A stretch of DNA of 64,000 nucleotides from Sacculina carcini (lineage: Eukaryota > Arthropoda > Thecostraca > Sacculinidae): positions 4,453,001 to 4,517,000 of the forward strand of contig OU696574.1 of the NCBI GenBank assembly GCA_916048095.2, read 5' to 3'. Below the pieces are notes generated by a model, which ran no database searches, was not told the origin of the DNA, and saw only the letters and a program-made list of their open reading frames with translations. Both the position numbers and the translations under genes were made by a program. Of this stretch, positions 10,340 through 22,090 are shown piece by piece. Position 1 is the first letter of the stretch; each line of letters opens with the position of its first letter.

Positions 10340-10622
10340 AAGGCCTGAAGTGACAGCTGCTACAAGCCGTAGCTTATGAACACACATAGGTGTGTCCCGT
10401 GCAGCTCGCTGTCACCGTAAGACGTAAGACGTATTAGAGAGGGCCACCTCCCCAGAATGCATGACACAACACATGACTGATATCTCGTACCATCATTTAC
10501 TGCTGGGTGGGCAGGGGCTGTGGGATTACAGCATTCACACAAGAAATTGTGCTACGCCGGTTTTCGAAACACGGACCTCCCGCTTGTGAGGCGGGTGCTA
10601 ACCACTACACCACGCAGTGCAC
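10340..10622 (-). mobile_element. tRNA-derived SINE (Val-like head)
   Basis: On the minus strand, 10622 to about 10550 reads as a tRNA-like head: an A box TGGTGTAGTGGTTAGC, an anticodon arm CCCGC/CTCACAA/GCGGG with anticodon CAC, and a B box like GGTCCGTGTTTCGAAAAC. The T stem and acceptor stem do not pair well, so this is not a functional tRNA. The following sequence to about 10340 is a presumed SINE body. Confidence 0.5.
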
Positions 10623-12660
10623 AAAATACCTATGCAGCTCACCGTCGTCAAGTATATATCTACCTCTGATCTTCTCGCCCAATATAGAAGTAATAGTGTG
10701 TGTAATTTATCGTAATTTGTCGTGGTGCTTTATGCCGATGATGTTTCTAGCACGCACGGGCACAAGCGGTGTCGTGCGAAAATTACACGATGTTTAAACT
10801 GAATATTGATGTGTCGCACTCGCACCAGAAATTCCCAGTGTCATACAAAAACAAGAGGACAAAGTTTCAGGATATTCACTTGAACCTGCTGGGGGTCACC
10901 GTTGCTGATTGGAGCGCGGCGGGAGTTCATGAATTCCACATATTTGTGCACGCTTAAATGGCATTATTTATTTCAAACAAGACAGGCGTGAAAACAGATC
11001 GCAGCAGGAGATGGCAACCAATTCTGCGGTGTAACATCACAGTATGGAAGGGGATAATTACTGTGTGTAGCAGATTATCGGCCCACAAAAAACGCGCACG
11101 TACACGAAAACACACATGCCATGATCAAGCGGATGAGACTCAGTTATTCAGAATTGGCGCAATCACATGTACACCATATATTCAATTCAATTTTATATTC
11201 ATACATACTTCACTTTATGTGAGAGTAATGATGTAAATGAATGAGCCATTGCAAGTTTATATTTCAAGTTCAGAATATTTTATTTTGATTTTAGCATTTT
11301 TTGTTGTTTTTCACGTGATAACGTTCACTGTTTTTGCCGCTTAAATTTGATAAGTCGATGTTATTGTTCATAATAAGCCGAAAACATAATCGCGTGCAGT
11401 ACTACGGAAAAGAAGCCTGATATTCCCGCCTCACAAACCAAAGGCACCGCAGTTACACACTTATCTCAATTGCAGACATGAAAATAGCTCGCCAAGTCGA
11501 AGAAAAGCTGAGGTTTCGTCGTTACGCGAATTTCGCAAGATGAAGTGCATGTTAATTCTGTATGACAGAAACACCTCACCTATTGTTAGAACGACGCTCA
11601 TGGATAATGATAGTGAGTTTGATTTCCAACGTTTATAGGTCAGTTCTGCATCTGCCATTTCCAACAAATACATACAGATCCGTAGCAACCGCCTCGTATC
11701 CCCAGCCGGGGCACCCCGAGTGTTGAGGGGTCCCATTGCGTCACACATTGATATTGAAATAATCTGATAAGCTGAGCTGAGTAGCTACGAGGAGCTGCTC
11801 GTAACTGCATTTTCCCAAACTCGTACCTCTATTAAGATGTTTTATCTGTAATGAGGCCCCAATTATTGTCTTCGATGGTCCATAAGACTTAGCAACGGCT
11901 CTGGATACCGATACACCATTACAAACATATTCTATTTGTACCTCACGTGTAAAGTGAATCACATCACTCATACACAAACACCCATAAAACAAACAACCAA
12001 ACAAACATAAACAGAGATAGAGAATCTGGTACAATCATAAACACATAAAACCATGCACACGCATATGAGCCAGAAATAGACTCGCACGTGCACACGCACG
12101 CTTACACTGACATTCCGTGTATTGCACCCGTTATCTAAACACATGTTGAGACATACATGACAATTATATAGACAATATGTGTATTGACAAATTGTGCATA
12201 TAATGCACAAATCCACACACTGAGGAAAAATGTTCCTGGTTGAAATTATTCTCGTTGTTCTCGTTGATGACATGTCTTGTGGTTTCGTTAGACGGCTCGA
12301 TCGTAATTATTGGAATGTCGTAGCAAGTGTTGGGACGTATCACGTATACAATGGACAAATCTATAGGCTGAGGAGAACCATTCGTAGCAAATCATACTTA
12401 ACTACAAACTACAAACTACAATCATACTTACATACAAAACGTCTGATTGCACCAGCCGAGGTACCAAAAATGTGTCAATTGTGCCAGGACAGGAAACACA
12501 GAGATATCACATACGTCATCTCGCCCCAATGTCCGATTTTCATTCAAATGATAGAATACAACGAACGTTGATTGAAGCCGATTAAAAAACGAGATGATTC
12601 AGACGAATCGTTAACGGTATCATAACGACACATTACAGACGAAATAACCACTAAATGTTG
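10623..12660. other. Long stretch without a recognisable gene
   Basis: No open frame here matches a known family. Frames of 60-115 codons exist (for example plus strand 12230-12571) but are AT-rich and unrecognised. AC/CA-rich patches lie near 11975-12110. The part from about 12600 is probably 5' sequence of the LINE that starts at 12661. Confidence 0.4.
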
Positions 12661-12809
12661 AACATTGTCGACAACTCAGTGTGGCCCAGCTGAACATTCA
12701 ATCCTTGAGGGGTAAAATGCAATATTTGAGAGCCGATTTTGAATCGACATACGACTGCGAAATTCTTTTACTCAGCGAAACATGGCTTAATTCCGAGATA
12801 CCAGACATA
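12661..12809 (+). pseudogene. LINE ORF2 endonuclease start, split by mariner
   Basis: The translation AQLNIQSLRGKMQYLRADF followed by CEILLLSETWLNSEIPDIQ is the beginning of an APE-type LINE endonuclease (N-x-QS-x-R-x-K, then SETWL). It is interrupted at a TA dinucleotide (12808-12809) by the mariner element, and the same reading resumes at 14143. Confidence 0.65.
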
Positions 12810-14140
12810 CAGGGTGTTTCAAAAGTCTTGGGAACATTACAAATGCGTATATCTCATGAACTATTCCAGGTAGAAAAATGAAACTGGTGCCATTTTAAAA
12901 CTTGTTTAATCAAGCTTTTGGTCATACTAATGATTTTTGTCTTATCTTTCCAGGTGCAGTATTGGCGTTCTCTCAACAAGACAAGGCATTTTGCGTCCTC
13001 CAATTTGCAAAGACTGAATCGTGGACATGTGTTCAGCGTGCATTTCGCAGGAAATTTGAAAAACAAGCCCCTGAAAGGAAATCCATTGTCAAATGGCATT
13101 CTAAATTTGTGAAAGATGGGTGTTTGTGCCGAAGTAAGCGAACAGGTCGCCCTTCAACTTCAGAAGATGCAGTTGAGCAAGTTCGAACAGCCTTTCAGCG
13201 GAGCCCCCGTAAATCAGTGAGAAGAGCCAGCAGGGAACTTCAGCTTGCTCCAGCAACTGTCTGGCGTGTCGTAAGGAAACGACTGAAAATGGTACCTTAC
13301 AAGCTCAAGTTGGTCCAAAAGTTGGAGGACGGTGATAAGCCACTTCGCCGTGACTTTTGCATTGCAATGCAAGAGAAGTTGGAAGATAACGGCTTTGATG
13401 ACCGGCTTGTTTTTAGCGATGAGGCGACCTTCCATCTGAATGGCAAAGTTAACAAGCATAACACTCGCATATGGGGTATTGAGAATCCTCATGAACTTCT
13501 TGAGCACGAGCGAGATTCACCAAAAGTGAACGTGTTTTGTGCAATTTCCAAGAAAGGTGTCTATGGACCGTTCTTCTTTGAAGAGGCAACTATCACTGGT
13601 GAATCCTATCTCAACATGCTGGAAGACTGGGTAATGGCTCAGTTGGAAGAAGCAGAATCTGATGACTTCATTTTTCAACAAGATGGTGCACCACCACACT
13701 GGAGTCTTAGAGTAAGGCAGTTTCTTAACACAAGGCTGCCTGGTAGATGGATTGGGAGATCTGGGCGAGGTGATGACGTTCTCATGCCCTGGCCTCCTAG
13801 GTCTCCAGATCTTACCCCGTGTGACTTTTTCCTTTGGGGCTTTGTCAAGCAACAAGTCTATGTGCCGCCCCTTCCAAGAGATATTGACGAACTAAAGGCT
13901 CGAGTAACGGCAGTTGTGGGAACCATTGACGTCGAGATGCTGGACCGCGTTTGGCAGGAAATGGACTATCGACTAGATGTCTGCCGTGTGACGAATGGTG
14001 CTCATATTGAGCAACTTTGAAGATTCCCCACAAAACTTGAAACTTCAACCTTTCCAATGGTACCAATTTTATTTTTCAACTCCTAATAGTTTTTGAGTTA
14101 TTAAAAATCGTTATGTTCCCAAGACTTTTGAAACACCCTG
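12810..14140 (+). mobile_element. Complete mariner-family DNA transposon
   Basis: The 1,331-bp element has perfect 28-bp terminal inverted repeats, beginning CAGGGTGTTTCAAAAGTC at 12810 and mirrored at 14113-14140. It is flanked by TA on both sides (12808-12809 and 14141-14142), the Tc1/mariner target duplication. It encodes one uninterrupted transposase. Perfect repeats and an open gene suggest recent insertion into the older decayed LINE. Confidence 0.9.
12902..14020 (+). CDS. Mariner transposase (DUF4817-type HTH plus DDE domain)
   Basis: The enzyme cuts and pastes the element by binding its inverted repeats. The open frame from the ATG at 12902 is 372 codons. Family members usually start near AFSQQDKAF, so the true start may lie after residue 20; the base there is TTG, and a CAG acceptor-like site precedes it. 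An N-terminal helix-turn-helix (KSIVKWHSKFVKDG), a second HTH (SVRRASRELQLAPATVWRVV), then the catalytic domain follow: SDEATFHLNG (first Asp), FQQDGAPPHW (second Asp) and WPPRSPDLTPCDFFLWG (third Asp). No frameshift or stop is seen. This is the best candidate for an active DNA transposon here. Confidence 0.85.
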   Translation: MFNQAFGHTNDFCLIFPGAVLAFSQQDKAFCVLQFAKTESWTCVQRAFRRKFEKQAPERKSIVKWHSKFVKDGCLCRSKRTGRPSTSEDAVEQVRTAFQRSPRKSVRRASRELQLAPATVWRVVRKRLKMVPYKLKLVQKLEDGDKPLRRDFCIAMQEKLEDNGFDDRLVFSDEATFHLNGKVNKHNTRIWGIENPHELLEHERDSPKVNVFCAISKKGVYGPFFFEEATITGESYLNMLEDWVMAQLEEAESDDFIFQQDGAPPHWSLRVRQFLNTRLPGRWIGRSGRGDDVLMPWPPRSPDLTPCDFFLWGFVKQQVYVPPLPRDIDELKARVTAVVGTIDVEMLDRVWQEMDYRLDVCRVTNGAHIEQL

Positions 14141-14142
14141 TA

Positions 14143-16130
14143 TATTTCACCATACCCAACTACAACTTCCTACGACAAGACAGGCCTCACACTTGTCGAT
14201 GAGCATCTAAGCATGGTGGAGTCGCAATATATGTGAAAAACAACTACACATGCCAAAACTATGCACGCTGATACTTGTATTACCAGCAGCAAGAACAAAT
14301 TATATGGGTTAAACTCAAGCTCGAGAAGTCATTTAGCAGTGGTCTCCGGCGTGTACCGACCCGATAACAATATGCGACATATCGAATATGATCCTGATCC
14401 ATGATCCTGGAGACTTGGAAAAATACCTACAACAAATGATCGTTAGAAAATCACATCAGATAATTGTAATTGTCTGTTGTATCGCCACGGATAATTATTA
14501 TTCGTGGCGATTTAAATTGCAGTCTGCCCATACAAGGAGAAAGTGTGCAAGATGAAATCGATCATACACGGAGAGCAAGTCACGATACGGCCGAAAGAAT
14601 ATTGAAGACCTTGTTGAACGCGTATAATTTTCATATATGCAACGCCGAGCATCCAACATACAGACTTGTCAAATCTCTTATAGACATAGTCGGTATAAAC
14701 ACACCCACCGTTTTGGAACACACTATGGTTCGGAATTGCCAGTATGGAAAACCACATGACTGGACAATCACCATCCTCAATATACGAACCAATAAACCTC
14801 TAGCGAAAAACGAGATACGATAAAGAAATTACGCAAAAATTACGCACGAACTTTGAATTATATTCTCACAAATGCGAATTGTGAGACCAATATACCAAAG
14901 CCAAACAGTCGAAAAAAGTACGATATATTTGTGGATGAATATTTGTGTCAAATAAATATACATTTTCCATATGAGACTAAGAAGATTATAAAAGTTCACA
15001 GAAAGCCATTACCGGTACACATAGGAGAACTCTCTCGAGAACGAAGACGAACGCTAAAACGTAAACAAAAAGTCGAATACAAACGACTGAACTCAACCTG
15101 CAAAAACGCTATTCGAAACTATGGCCGAGAACGGATCGAAAACAACATCAAACGCAAACCATTCACAGCAATGTGGAGAAAATGCGAGAAAATTATTGGA
15201 AGAAAGAAACATGAACATCTTTACATTTAAACGCTGATGAACGGAACGAAAAATACATCAATTTGGGAACTAACACTGTCAAAAGTATGCAAGAATCATC
15301 AAGACTTGTGACCAATCTACTACCACGTGTCAACACAGGACGACTATAGTTACGACCCATCACAATGGGGGAACTCGTCGATATCACTCGGAAAATTAAA
15401 CAGACAATCAGCGAAGATGCCGATGACATACAAGTACATACAAGAGCATGTAAGTATAAAAACGATTGTGATGTCGATTGAAGGAATCAATTATGTACTA
15501 GTCGACATAAGGAACATGAGTATCAAGTCGCAACAAGTTCTTCAGAGGCTCAATCATGCCATCATCATCCCTGTTCCAAAGAACAGTGCGAAGACTAAAA
15601 ACGATACAACACCGATCTCGATTCTCCCGCCAGTTATAAAAATTCTAGATAATACTGCCCAAAGTCAGCATATGAATCTTATGGTACAGGAATGATTCAT
15701 TAACGACGCTCATCACGGCTACATAAATGCGATGCGATGCGAGATGGTATGCGAAACTGCCCTGTCTGTAATGACTGACCATATCTACAAAGCGATGGAC
15801 AGATGCGAGGTTACTCTACTGATCTCTATCGATCTAGCGAAGCGCTTCGACGTGGTGCGCAATTATACAAATTATATCTTCTCCAGCAGGAGAACATAGA
15901 AACACGTAAGATTGATTCGACCTGGTTCGCTAGCTAGCATGAGGGTCACACGCAACAGGTACGCTTGAAGCAACCTCACTGCCAAGAGCTATTTAGCAAG
16001 TAGCCAACGGCCGACACGCTCTCGATATTTCAGGGCGGAAGCCTCAGCTGTGCACTTTTTATAATATATTTCGAATGACCTATCATCTCATGTCGTTAAC
16101 GAAAGCTCAGGCAACTCTATACAAATAGTG
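14143..16130 (+). pseudogene. Decayed LINE ORF2 (rest of endonuclease, RT)
   Basis: This continues the ORF2 begun at 12661. Pieces in shifting frames include GGVAIYVKNNYT (near 14220), IIIIRGDLN (near 14490), a basic linker at 14853-15230 (RRRTLKRKQKVEYKRL), RLNHAIIIPVPK (RT start, near 15550) and LLISIDLAKRFDVV (RT motif A, near 15815). No FADD-box block is clear; the sequence loses similarity by about 16100. There are many stops and frameshifts, so this is an old copy and the host site of the mariner insertion. Confidence 0.6.
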
Positions 16131-16189
16131 CACCACACCACACTCATCATGACCAGAACGAAGCACTGTCTCCCGGGCCGGAGGGCACT

Positions 16190-16640
16190 ATGTCTCACTC
16201 GCTCATAGTTGCAGTGTGGGTGCACCATGAGCAAGACCTCTCGAACGGATTACTGGTATATGCCGTACTGTACGAGCAATCTGACGCCAGTTTTACAACC
16301 GAACAGTGTTTGGATGTTCTGAACGTCCCTTCTGCCGAGGTCAAAATGAAAATATCGACTATGATTGGAGATGACATCATAACAACCAAAACAACCAAAG
16401 GCTTGATCGTGAGAGGCATCAATGATGAGTACTCGGTAAACTTGTCCAGTGTCTATTCCCGTCGTCATTCCGCCTAACACGAACACATTCCGCGAAGGGA
16501 CACCACTGAACGATGACCACACCTCCGAAAGACTGCGAAATGTCTGATACCATATAACAATTCAGTACCAATCGGGCTTCTCATTGGCACCGACTGTGTG
16601 GCAGTCGTGAGACTCATCGACGTGGTATCAGGTGGCCGCG
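16190..16640 (+). pseudogene. BEL/Pao retrotransposon protease fragment (DUF1758-like)
   Basis: The frame 16190-16477 contains LVYAVLYEQSDASFTTEQ. This resembles the BEL/Pao aspartic protease core, where the catalytic motif is usually D-x-G/Q-S-x-x-S-F; here the Asp position reads YEQSD, so the site is altered. It is followed by KISTMIGDDIITTKTTKGL and VRGINDEYSVNL. After a frame break, NTFREGTPL and later VPIGLLIGTDCVAVV match the conserved downstream block (IGLLIG-x-D). No RT or integrase of this type is adjacent. Confidence 0.55.
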
Positions 16641-16650
16641 ATGCGAACTT

Positions 16651-16702
16651 AACTCAATGACGCCGAGTGGCAACTATAGTTACCACTCAGCGTTAATGAG
16701 TT
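16651..16702. repeat. 52-bp imperfect palindrome
   Basis: Arms 16651-16676 and 16677-16702 are reverse complements at 22 of 26 positions, centred on AACTATAGTT. It lies between the BEL/Pao and piggyBac fragments and could be a transposon end or a cruciform-prone site. Confidence 0.7.
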
Positions 16703-16839
16703 ACCAGAACTCATTCACAGAACTCCAGAGTTAGAGTTAGTTGTTCAGAACCACATCAAACGATGCTATTGATGACTTGAAAGATTGAGTTGAATGTAAT
16801 TGTAGGGATAATTTTTCATTGTAATTCAACCTCCTGCAG

Positions 16840-17540
16840 AACTTGCAGATGCTGACACGGATCAAGATTCAGATGTTAGTGATAGCGATGCCACATCAGA
16901 TACAAATCACCTACCTCGACGAATCTTGTCCGCTGAGGCCGAATTGACCGGAAACACAGGTGAAAACGAGCAAAATGAGGCGCAACGTGCTACAACACCG
17001 GTCAAAGGCCAGCCGAGTGTGCTGATTGAAAACAGGGTGACGTCGACAAAACGACGGAAAACACCGCCGAGGAAGTGGACGTCCAGCGCCCAACACATCG
17101 GGGAGAAAATAGCAAAGTACCAGGACAAAACGTCTATGTAAATAAATTCACTGGAGGATGTTGCGCAATCTCCTTCTATGTGCATCAAGTTGTTCATCTC
17201 AGACCAATTCGTAAATCGCATTGCCTCTCAAAGCCAAATTTACGCGTCGTAAAGAGGTTATGAGGGAAATGTTGCCACTGAATCAAACGTCAGAATCGCG
17301 CTGGCAATATTGATGCTATCAGGATATTGCAGCGTGCCCGACTCTATTGGCGTCGAGATGGTGATGTTTTCAATTCTCTGGTAGCGCAAGGTATGAGAAG
17401 AAATGTTTTTGAACAACTACTCAGGATACTCCATCTGGCAGACAATTCCAAGATGAACAGCAACAACCCGGATCCATTATATAAGATTCGACCCCTATTT
17501 CAATTGTCCAACGAAACTTACAACGAAATTTACTAAAATC
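16840..17540 (+). pseudogene. piggyBac-like transposase N-terminal fragment
   Basis: An acidic leader (DTDQDSDVSDSDATSDT) precedes the frame at 16926-17141. After frame breaks, 17327-17536 reads RLYWRRDGDVFNSLVAQGM, then VFEQLLRILHLADN, then DPLYKIRPLFQLSNE. This is the conserved N-terminal block of piggyBac transposases (MSRNRFE-x-ILR-x-LHF-x-DN followed by KIRPL). The catalytic Asp triad region is missing and no TTAA-flanked ends were located. Confidence 0.6.
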
Positions 17541-17660
17541 TTCCAGAGATTTGTCGTCGTTAACGTCAATATCATGCAAACGGAGTCTGCAACATTGGAA
17601 TGATAAAACGGCGATTCTGTCGCAGGATCACTATACATACGTTATATGCCATTTGCAATT

Positions 17661-17753
17661 TGATTTGAGAAAAGTGAAAATATATTTGAGAAAAGTGAAA
17701 TAAGATTTGAGAAAAGTGAAAATATATTTTAGAAAAATGAAAATAGATTTGAT
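17661..17753. repeat. Short tandem repeat (ATTTGAGAAAAGTGAAAATA type)
   Basis: About four degenerate copies of a unit of 20-24 bp with core TTTGAGAAAAGTGAAA. AT-rich and non-coding. Confidence 0.7.
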
Positions 17754-17928
17754 CCATGTTATTTCAAACATTAGAATTATCCTTATATCCTGAAAATGCA
17801 AATTTATTTCATATATTTGTTTAAAAAACAATCAACTGAGAATCTTGCAATATCACTAATTTCATTATTGAACAGAAATTCATTGAACAGACATTAGCAG
17901 TGATTCCACAATACGTGTAAACAGAGCC

Positions 17929-18745
17929 ATGAAGTACAACAAAACCAGTTTAAATGATCGCAAACGAATTATGGATGCGTATAGAAACGGAAGGGATTGG
18001 AAGAATGTAGCTAAAACACTCGGTGTTAACATAAAAACGGTCTATCACTGGCTGAAATCCAACGAGGATTACCCAAAACACCGGGAAGGCAATCACGTGA
18101 AAAAACGCCACAAATGGTTGACACAATAATATCAGCGGTTGAAAAAACGCCGTCACTCACTCTGACAGACCTACAGCTCATCTTCCACTCGCAGCACGGA
18201 TGTCAGATGTGCCTGAACGCAATCAGGAACTGGCTTGACGGGGAATTGTTGTCGCTGAAAGCCTTGTGACCAACCAATAGCCGCATGAACAACGCCGACA
18301 ATAACCGAAAAAGGGCCGAATACATGGAGGAACTCTTCCGTAGTCGGTCCGATGATCGCACGACAGTGTGGGTGGATGAGACGAACTATATTTAGTTCTG
18401 CAAGCGCAGCCTAGGACGATCAAAAGTGGGGACGCGAGTTGCTGTGGTTCTCCCGGCCAATCTGCACATCATTGGCGCCATTGGGCCACATATGGTATCA
18501 TAGGGCCACGTCTGTCGTATGTGAATACTGTGATGGTATCATCACATGCTATGTGCTATGTGCGCATGCTATGTGCAAAAAATGGAGAGATGAACTATCA
18601 TCTACGATCTGTTCCAATGGGAAAATACGATTAGCTCTATTTTCTGAACCGCCACAACTGCTAAAATGTTTACTGTTAGGCAACAATGCTCAATCGAGAT
18701 ATTTTTGTCAAGCATTCAATAGAATAATAGCCGTTTTCAGATGAC
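17929..18745 (+). pseudogene. IS630/Tc1-type transposase remnant
   Basis: The frame 17929-18129 encodes a helix-turn-helix (LNDRKRIMDAYRNGRDWKNV, then LGVNIKTVYHWLKS). After a frameshift a second part shows RTTVWVDETNYI (first catalytic Asp, near 18360) and CKRSLGRSKVGTR, then LPANLHIIGAIG. This is the order of eukaryotic IS630/pogo-like DDE transposases. Several stops follow and the remaining acidic residues cannot be placed, so the copy is dead. Confidence 0.6.
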
Positions 18746-18752
18746 TTCGGTG

Positions 18753-18808
18753 GACACACTATTCGTGAATAGTGTGTCATATAGTGTGGTGGACACACTA
18801 TTCGTGAA
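18753..18808. repeat. Perfect 12-bp-stem hairpin plus direct repeat
   Basis: GACACACTATTC pairs with GAATAGTGTGTC around a 2-base GT loop (18753-18778). The segment GGTGGACACACTATTCGTGA recurs at about 18788-18807, just before the Helitron-like coding remnant begins. Confidence 0.65.
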
Positions 18809-18809
18809 G

Positions 18810-20410
18810 GGACAAATATGCCTGTTTTCAAAGTTAAATCCACCAAGGGATAGGATCGTTATTGTCTGTTAACAAATGAGCACGCTAAATACTCTCAAGT
18901 GTATTTCATTACACGACAGCAGGAGCAAGCACAGACCCGGTGTAGTCTGAATCAAGGAGTAAGACAGCATATAGTATTAGACCTTCAGTAACTGTTACAT
19001 GAACACAATTCATACATCACGAGTCTCAAATCTGCCATAGAAAAAGCGCCAACGCTTGATTTCAGTATCCTTATTGATCTCAGCAAACGCCCAACCGCTG
19101 AGCACGCCAGGAGATTCAATGTTCCTCAGTGGAATGCAGTGGTCAATATAATGAGGGATGAACCATTCGGTATAAGAAATATTGTGATACATACAAGGAA
19201 CTCCACAATGCGGCGCGCATGTGCGATTCATCGATTATACTACATACTTCAGTATTCATTGCTATTTGTGCATGCTGAAGATGAACCATCATTTTGAAAT
19301 TCGCCACCACGGGAGCAATAAGAAAGTTTCATGTATGGATGTTTATACATTTCATTTCATACTTCGAACACTTCATTCAACACGTTGCACATAAGTCAAT
19401 ATATTTGTCATCAGTTTGCCGTTGACATGTATGTTAAAGTCGAATCAGAAAAATTGCTCCATATCAGAACTCATCAGAGGAAGCTTCGGGTGGACTCATA
19501 CTTGCACATTAGTGACCACATCAACAACGACGGGTCCATGATATTGGCCAGATACGTATTCTTCCATCCTCTTTCACCGGTACCGTATGCATAATATATG
19601 CATGTATACATGCATGCATGCATCAATATATGCATGAGCGGACAGAGGACGTTATGACCTACGTACGTAACTGGTAAACCTGATTTATTAATTACGGTCA
19701 CTTCTAATCCCAAGTGGTGTGAGATCCAAGGCAAGCTACTAACTGCCCGAACGTACTATAACAGACAGAGTCTCATTGCTAGAGTCTTCCGCCTCAAACT
19801 AATCAAAGTAATGAGCTTCATCAACAAGTCTCAAATTTTGGGTACCATATATGGTCAGTGTCATTCACTGAAGGCACAGATGAGCAAACAGTCCTGAATC
19901 CACAACATACAACTCTCACAGTGTTTTTCGAATTGTGTCAACACGACACCTTTACAAAATATTTTTACCATGAAGTACCGTCATACAACACATGGAACAA
20001 TAAAAAAAATCAATAATTTCGTTGTTGCCACTGATTATAATCAGTGGCAACAACGAAAGAGAAGTGCCGATTTTCCAGAGTACACCAGCATCAAATTTAA
20101 CACCACCATTGGTAGGGTATACTCTGTGTATCCAAACCACCGGAATGCTTCTTTTTTATGATGCTTTTGCAAGATATTCGGGGTCCAACTTTCTTTGTTC
20201 ACTATCGACGGCCAAAAATTCTCAATTTACAGAAGTGTATGTATCCAGTTGAGCTTGCTTGAAGACGACGTGCAGTGGGATCACACTCTGTCTGAGGCCG
20301 CCCTGTCACGAACGCCATACTCGCTTAGGAAACTATTTGCTATTATGTTACACATTTGCGAAATCACTGACCCACTAGCGCTATGGCACAACTATAAAGA
20401 CGACATATAA
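18810..20410 (+). pseudogene. Helitron Rep (Helitron_like_N) remnant
   Basis: Scattered frames match the N-terminal and Rep part of Helitron RepHel proteins: RPTAEHARRFNVPQWNAV (near 19090), YILQYSLLFVHAEDE (near 19240), HQFAVDMYVKVESEKL then RTHQRKLRVDSYLH (19410-19510), ILPSSFTGTV (near 19560), TSNPKWCEIQGKLLTAR and SLIARVFRLKLIKVM (19700-19815). Further on come YHEVPSYNTWNNKK (near 19970), TIGRVYSVYPNH (near 20110) and a CIQLSLLEDDVQWD block (near 20245). The HUH nuclease and Tyr motifs are not found, probably lost in a deletion around 19860-19960. There are many stops. Confidence 0.65.
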
Positions 20411-22090
20411 GCAGACACCAAACACAGGTGATCTTCCCCAATAAAGTCATCCCCCTCATGGAAAACTTGCACAATTCAGCTTTGGTTGTCATTTAAAACG
20501 ACTTGGTGTTTATGGGAGGAATATCTCTCGTGACTCACAGAAACGGAAACATCTTGACGACACATTTCACGAGAGAAACGCCTTAAGATCCGAACTTGCT
20601 CACTATTTTCCTTCGTGAAAGTGAATCGCAGCCTATTTGCGATCAGCGACTTGCTTACGAGGCCATCATGGATGATGTCACTCATCAAACAGGAGGAATC
20701 TACTTCATTGATGCCCCGAGAGGCACAGGGATTTTTTTTTAAACTTTATTAGCCAAAGTTCGTCAGATAAGACGACTTGTTTTGTCAGTGGCAAGTTCTG
20801 GTATTGCTGCTGCGCTCCTACAAGGAGGTAAAGCAGCTCACTCGGCGTTTAAAAGCGCCGTAACTATAGGGTTACTGAGTAGCGTTTAAAATGCCTTCAA
20901 TCTCAATGCAATGACGAGCCCGTGTGCAGCCTTACCAAAAACTCGGGCACAGCAAAGGTGCTAAAATGCGCATTCATTATCTGAGATGAGGCCACTATGC
21001 CTCACAGAAAATCCTTTGAGACCGTTAATTGAACGCTGCAAGAAATACGCGACTCAGACACGCTGATGGGCGGCTTCACCCTAGTGTGGGCTGGTGATTT
21101 CAGAAGAACATTGCGTGTCATTCCTCGATGCACTAAGATTGATGAGATCGCAGCATGCTTGACATCTTCTGTATTTTAAAGACACGAGAACGTTTACAAA
21201 TTCACCACAAATATGCGGGCGCATTTGTATGGCGATCATATGGCCGAGACGTTTTCCCGTATTCGTTTGAACCTCGGCGAGGGAGTGCTCGCAATAGATT
21301 CCCAATGATGCGTTAAAACCTCAGTTTGGCACTGTTATTGATTCAGAAGTTGTTGATCAATTCATTACCAGCGTTTACTCCATCACGATTCATGATTTCA
21401 CCATCAACTACACAAATACCGATCGGCTATACGAAGGAGATATTTTGGCACCCAAAATGCATCCGTCGATAGCATCAATGCTAAACTCTTGGTTTCCTTA
21501 CCTGGCTCTGAACACACTGATAACTCCATTGACGCTGTTGTTCATGAGTCAGAATCTGTTATCCTGTTGAATTTTTTAACTCCTTGGATCTGCATAGAAT
21601 CCCCCTCATTGTCTGCGTATGGAAGTGGGAGCCCCACGTATCTTGTGCGCATCTTGTGCCAGCCAGAACTTTGCAATAAAACAAGACTTGTCAAACACTT
21701 AACCAGGGATGTCAATGAAGCCACAACCTTTTCTGATCCTGGAAAAAGTCAGTGTTTTCATTTCCCGAATTCCATTGATCTCTGCCAATTCGCCGTTCGA
21801 ATTCAAACGCTTTCAGTTTCCCGTTCGGCTCTCCTATCTTGTGTTGTTAAAAATATGTTGATACATAAATCACTAGTTCAAACACTAAAAAAGTGTGGTT
21901 TGCATTTAAAAGACGGCTGTTTTGTCATGACCCGGCAGGTAATATGTCATGTGATATGTTGTCGCTTCCCGAGTGGTAACCAAAATAATTTACATATTCA
22001 CGCACAACAAGGCACAAACCCTAACGTTGTCAATCCGAAAATCGTGACGTTGCCTTTTACATTACAGGGAAAAAATCGTTGCTAGGTTAT
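20411..22090 (+). pseudogene. Helitron Pif1-type helicase remnant
   Basis: This continues the RepHel reading. GIYFIDAPRGTG near 20700 is the Walker A region, broken at a T tract. LLAKVRQIRRLVLSVASSG and IAAALLQGGKAAHS follow (near 20750-20850), then TLVWAGDFRRTLRVIPRC (near 21080-21130) and ASVDSINAKLLVSLPG (near 21460-21500). The long open frame 21489-22085 covers the C-terminal helicase block (NKTRLVKHLTRDVNEAT, then a QNNLHIHAQQGTNPNVVNP tail). These motifs are the conserved order of Pif1-like Helitron helicases. Stops and frameshifts make it inactive, and I could not assign a CTRR 3' end. Confidence 0.65.

Noticed and set aside
10549..10622. Functional tRNA-Val gene
   Set aside because: The anticodon arm is good, but the T stem and acceptor stem do not pair; it is a SINE head.
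19586..19640. ATGC-rich palindromic run as a regulatory element
   Set aside because: It is a simple ATGC microsatellite inside the decayed Helitron reading frame.
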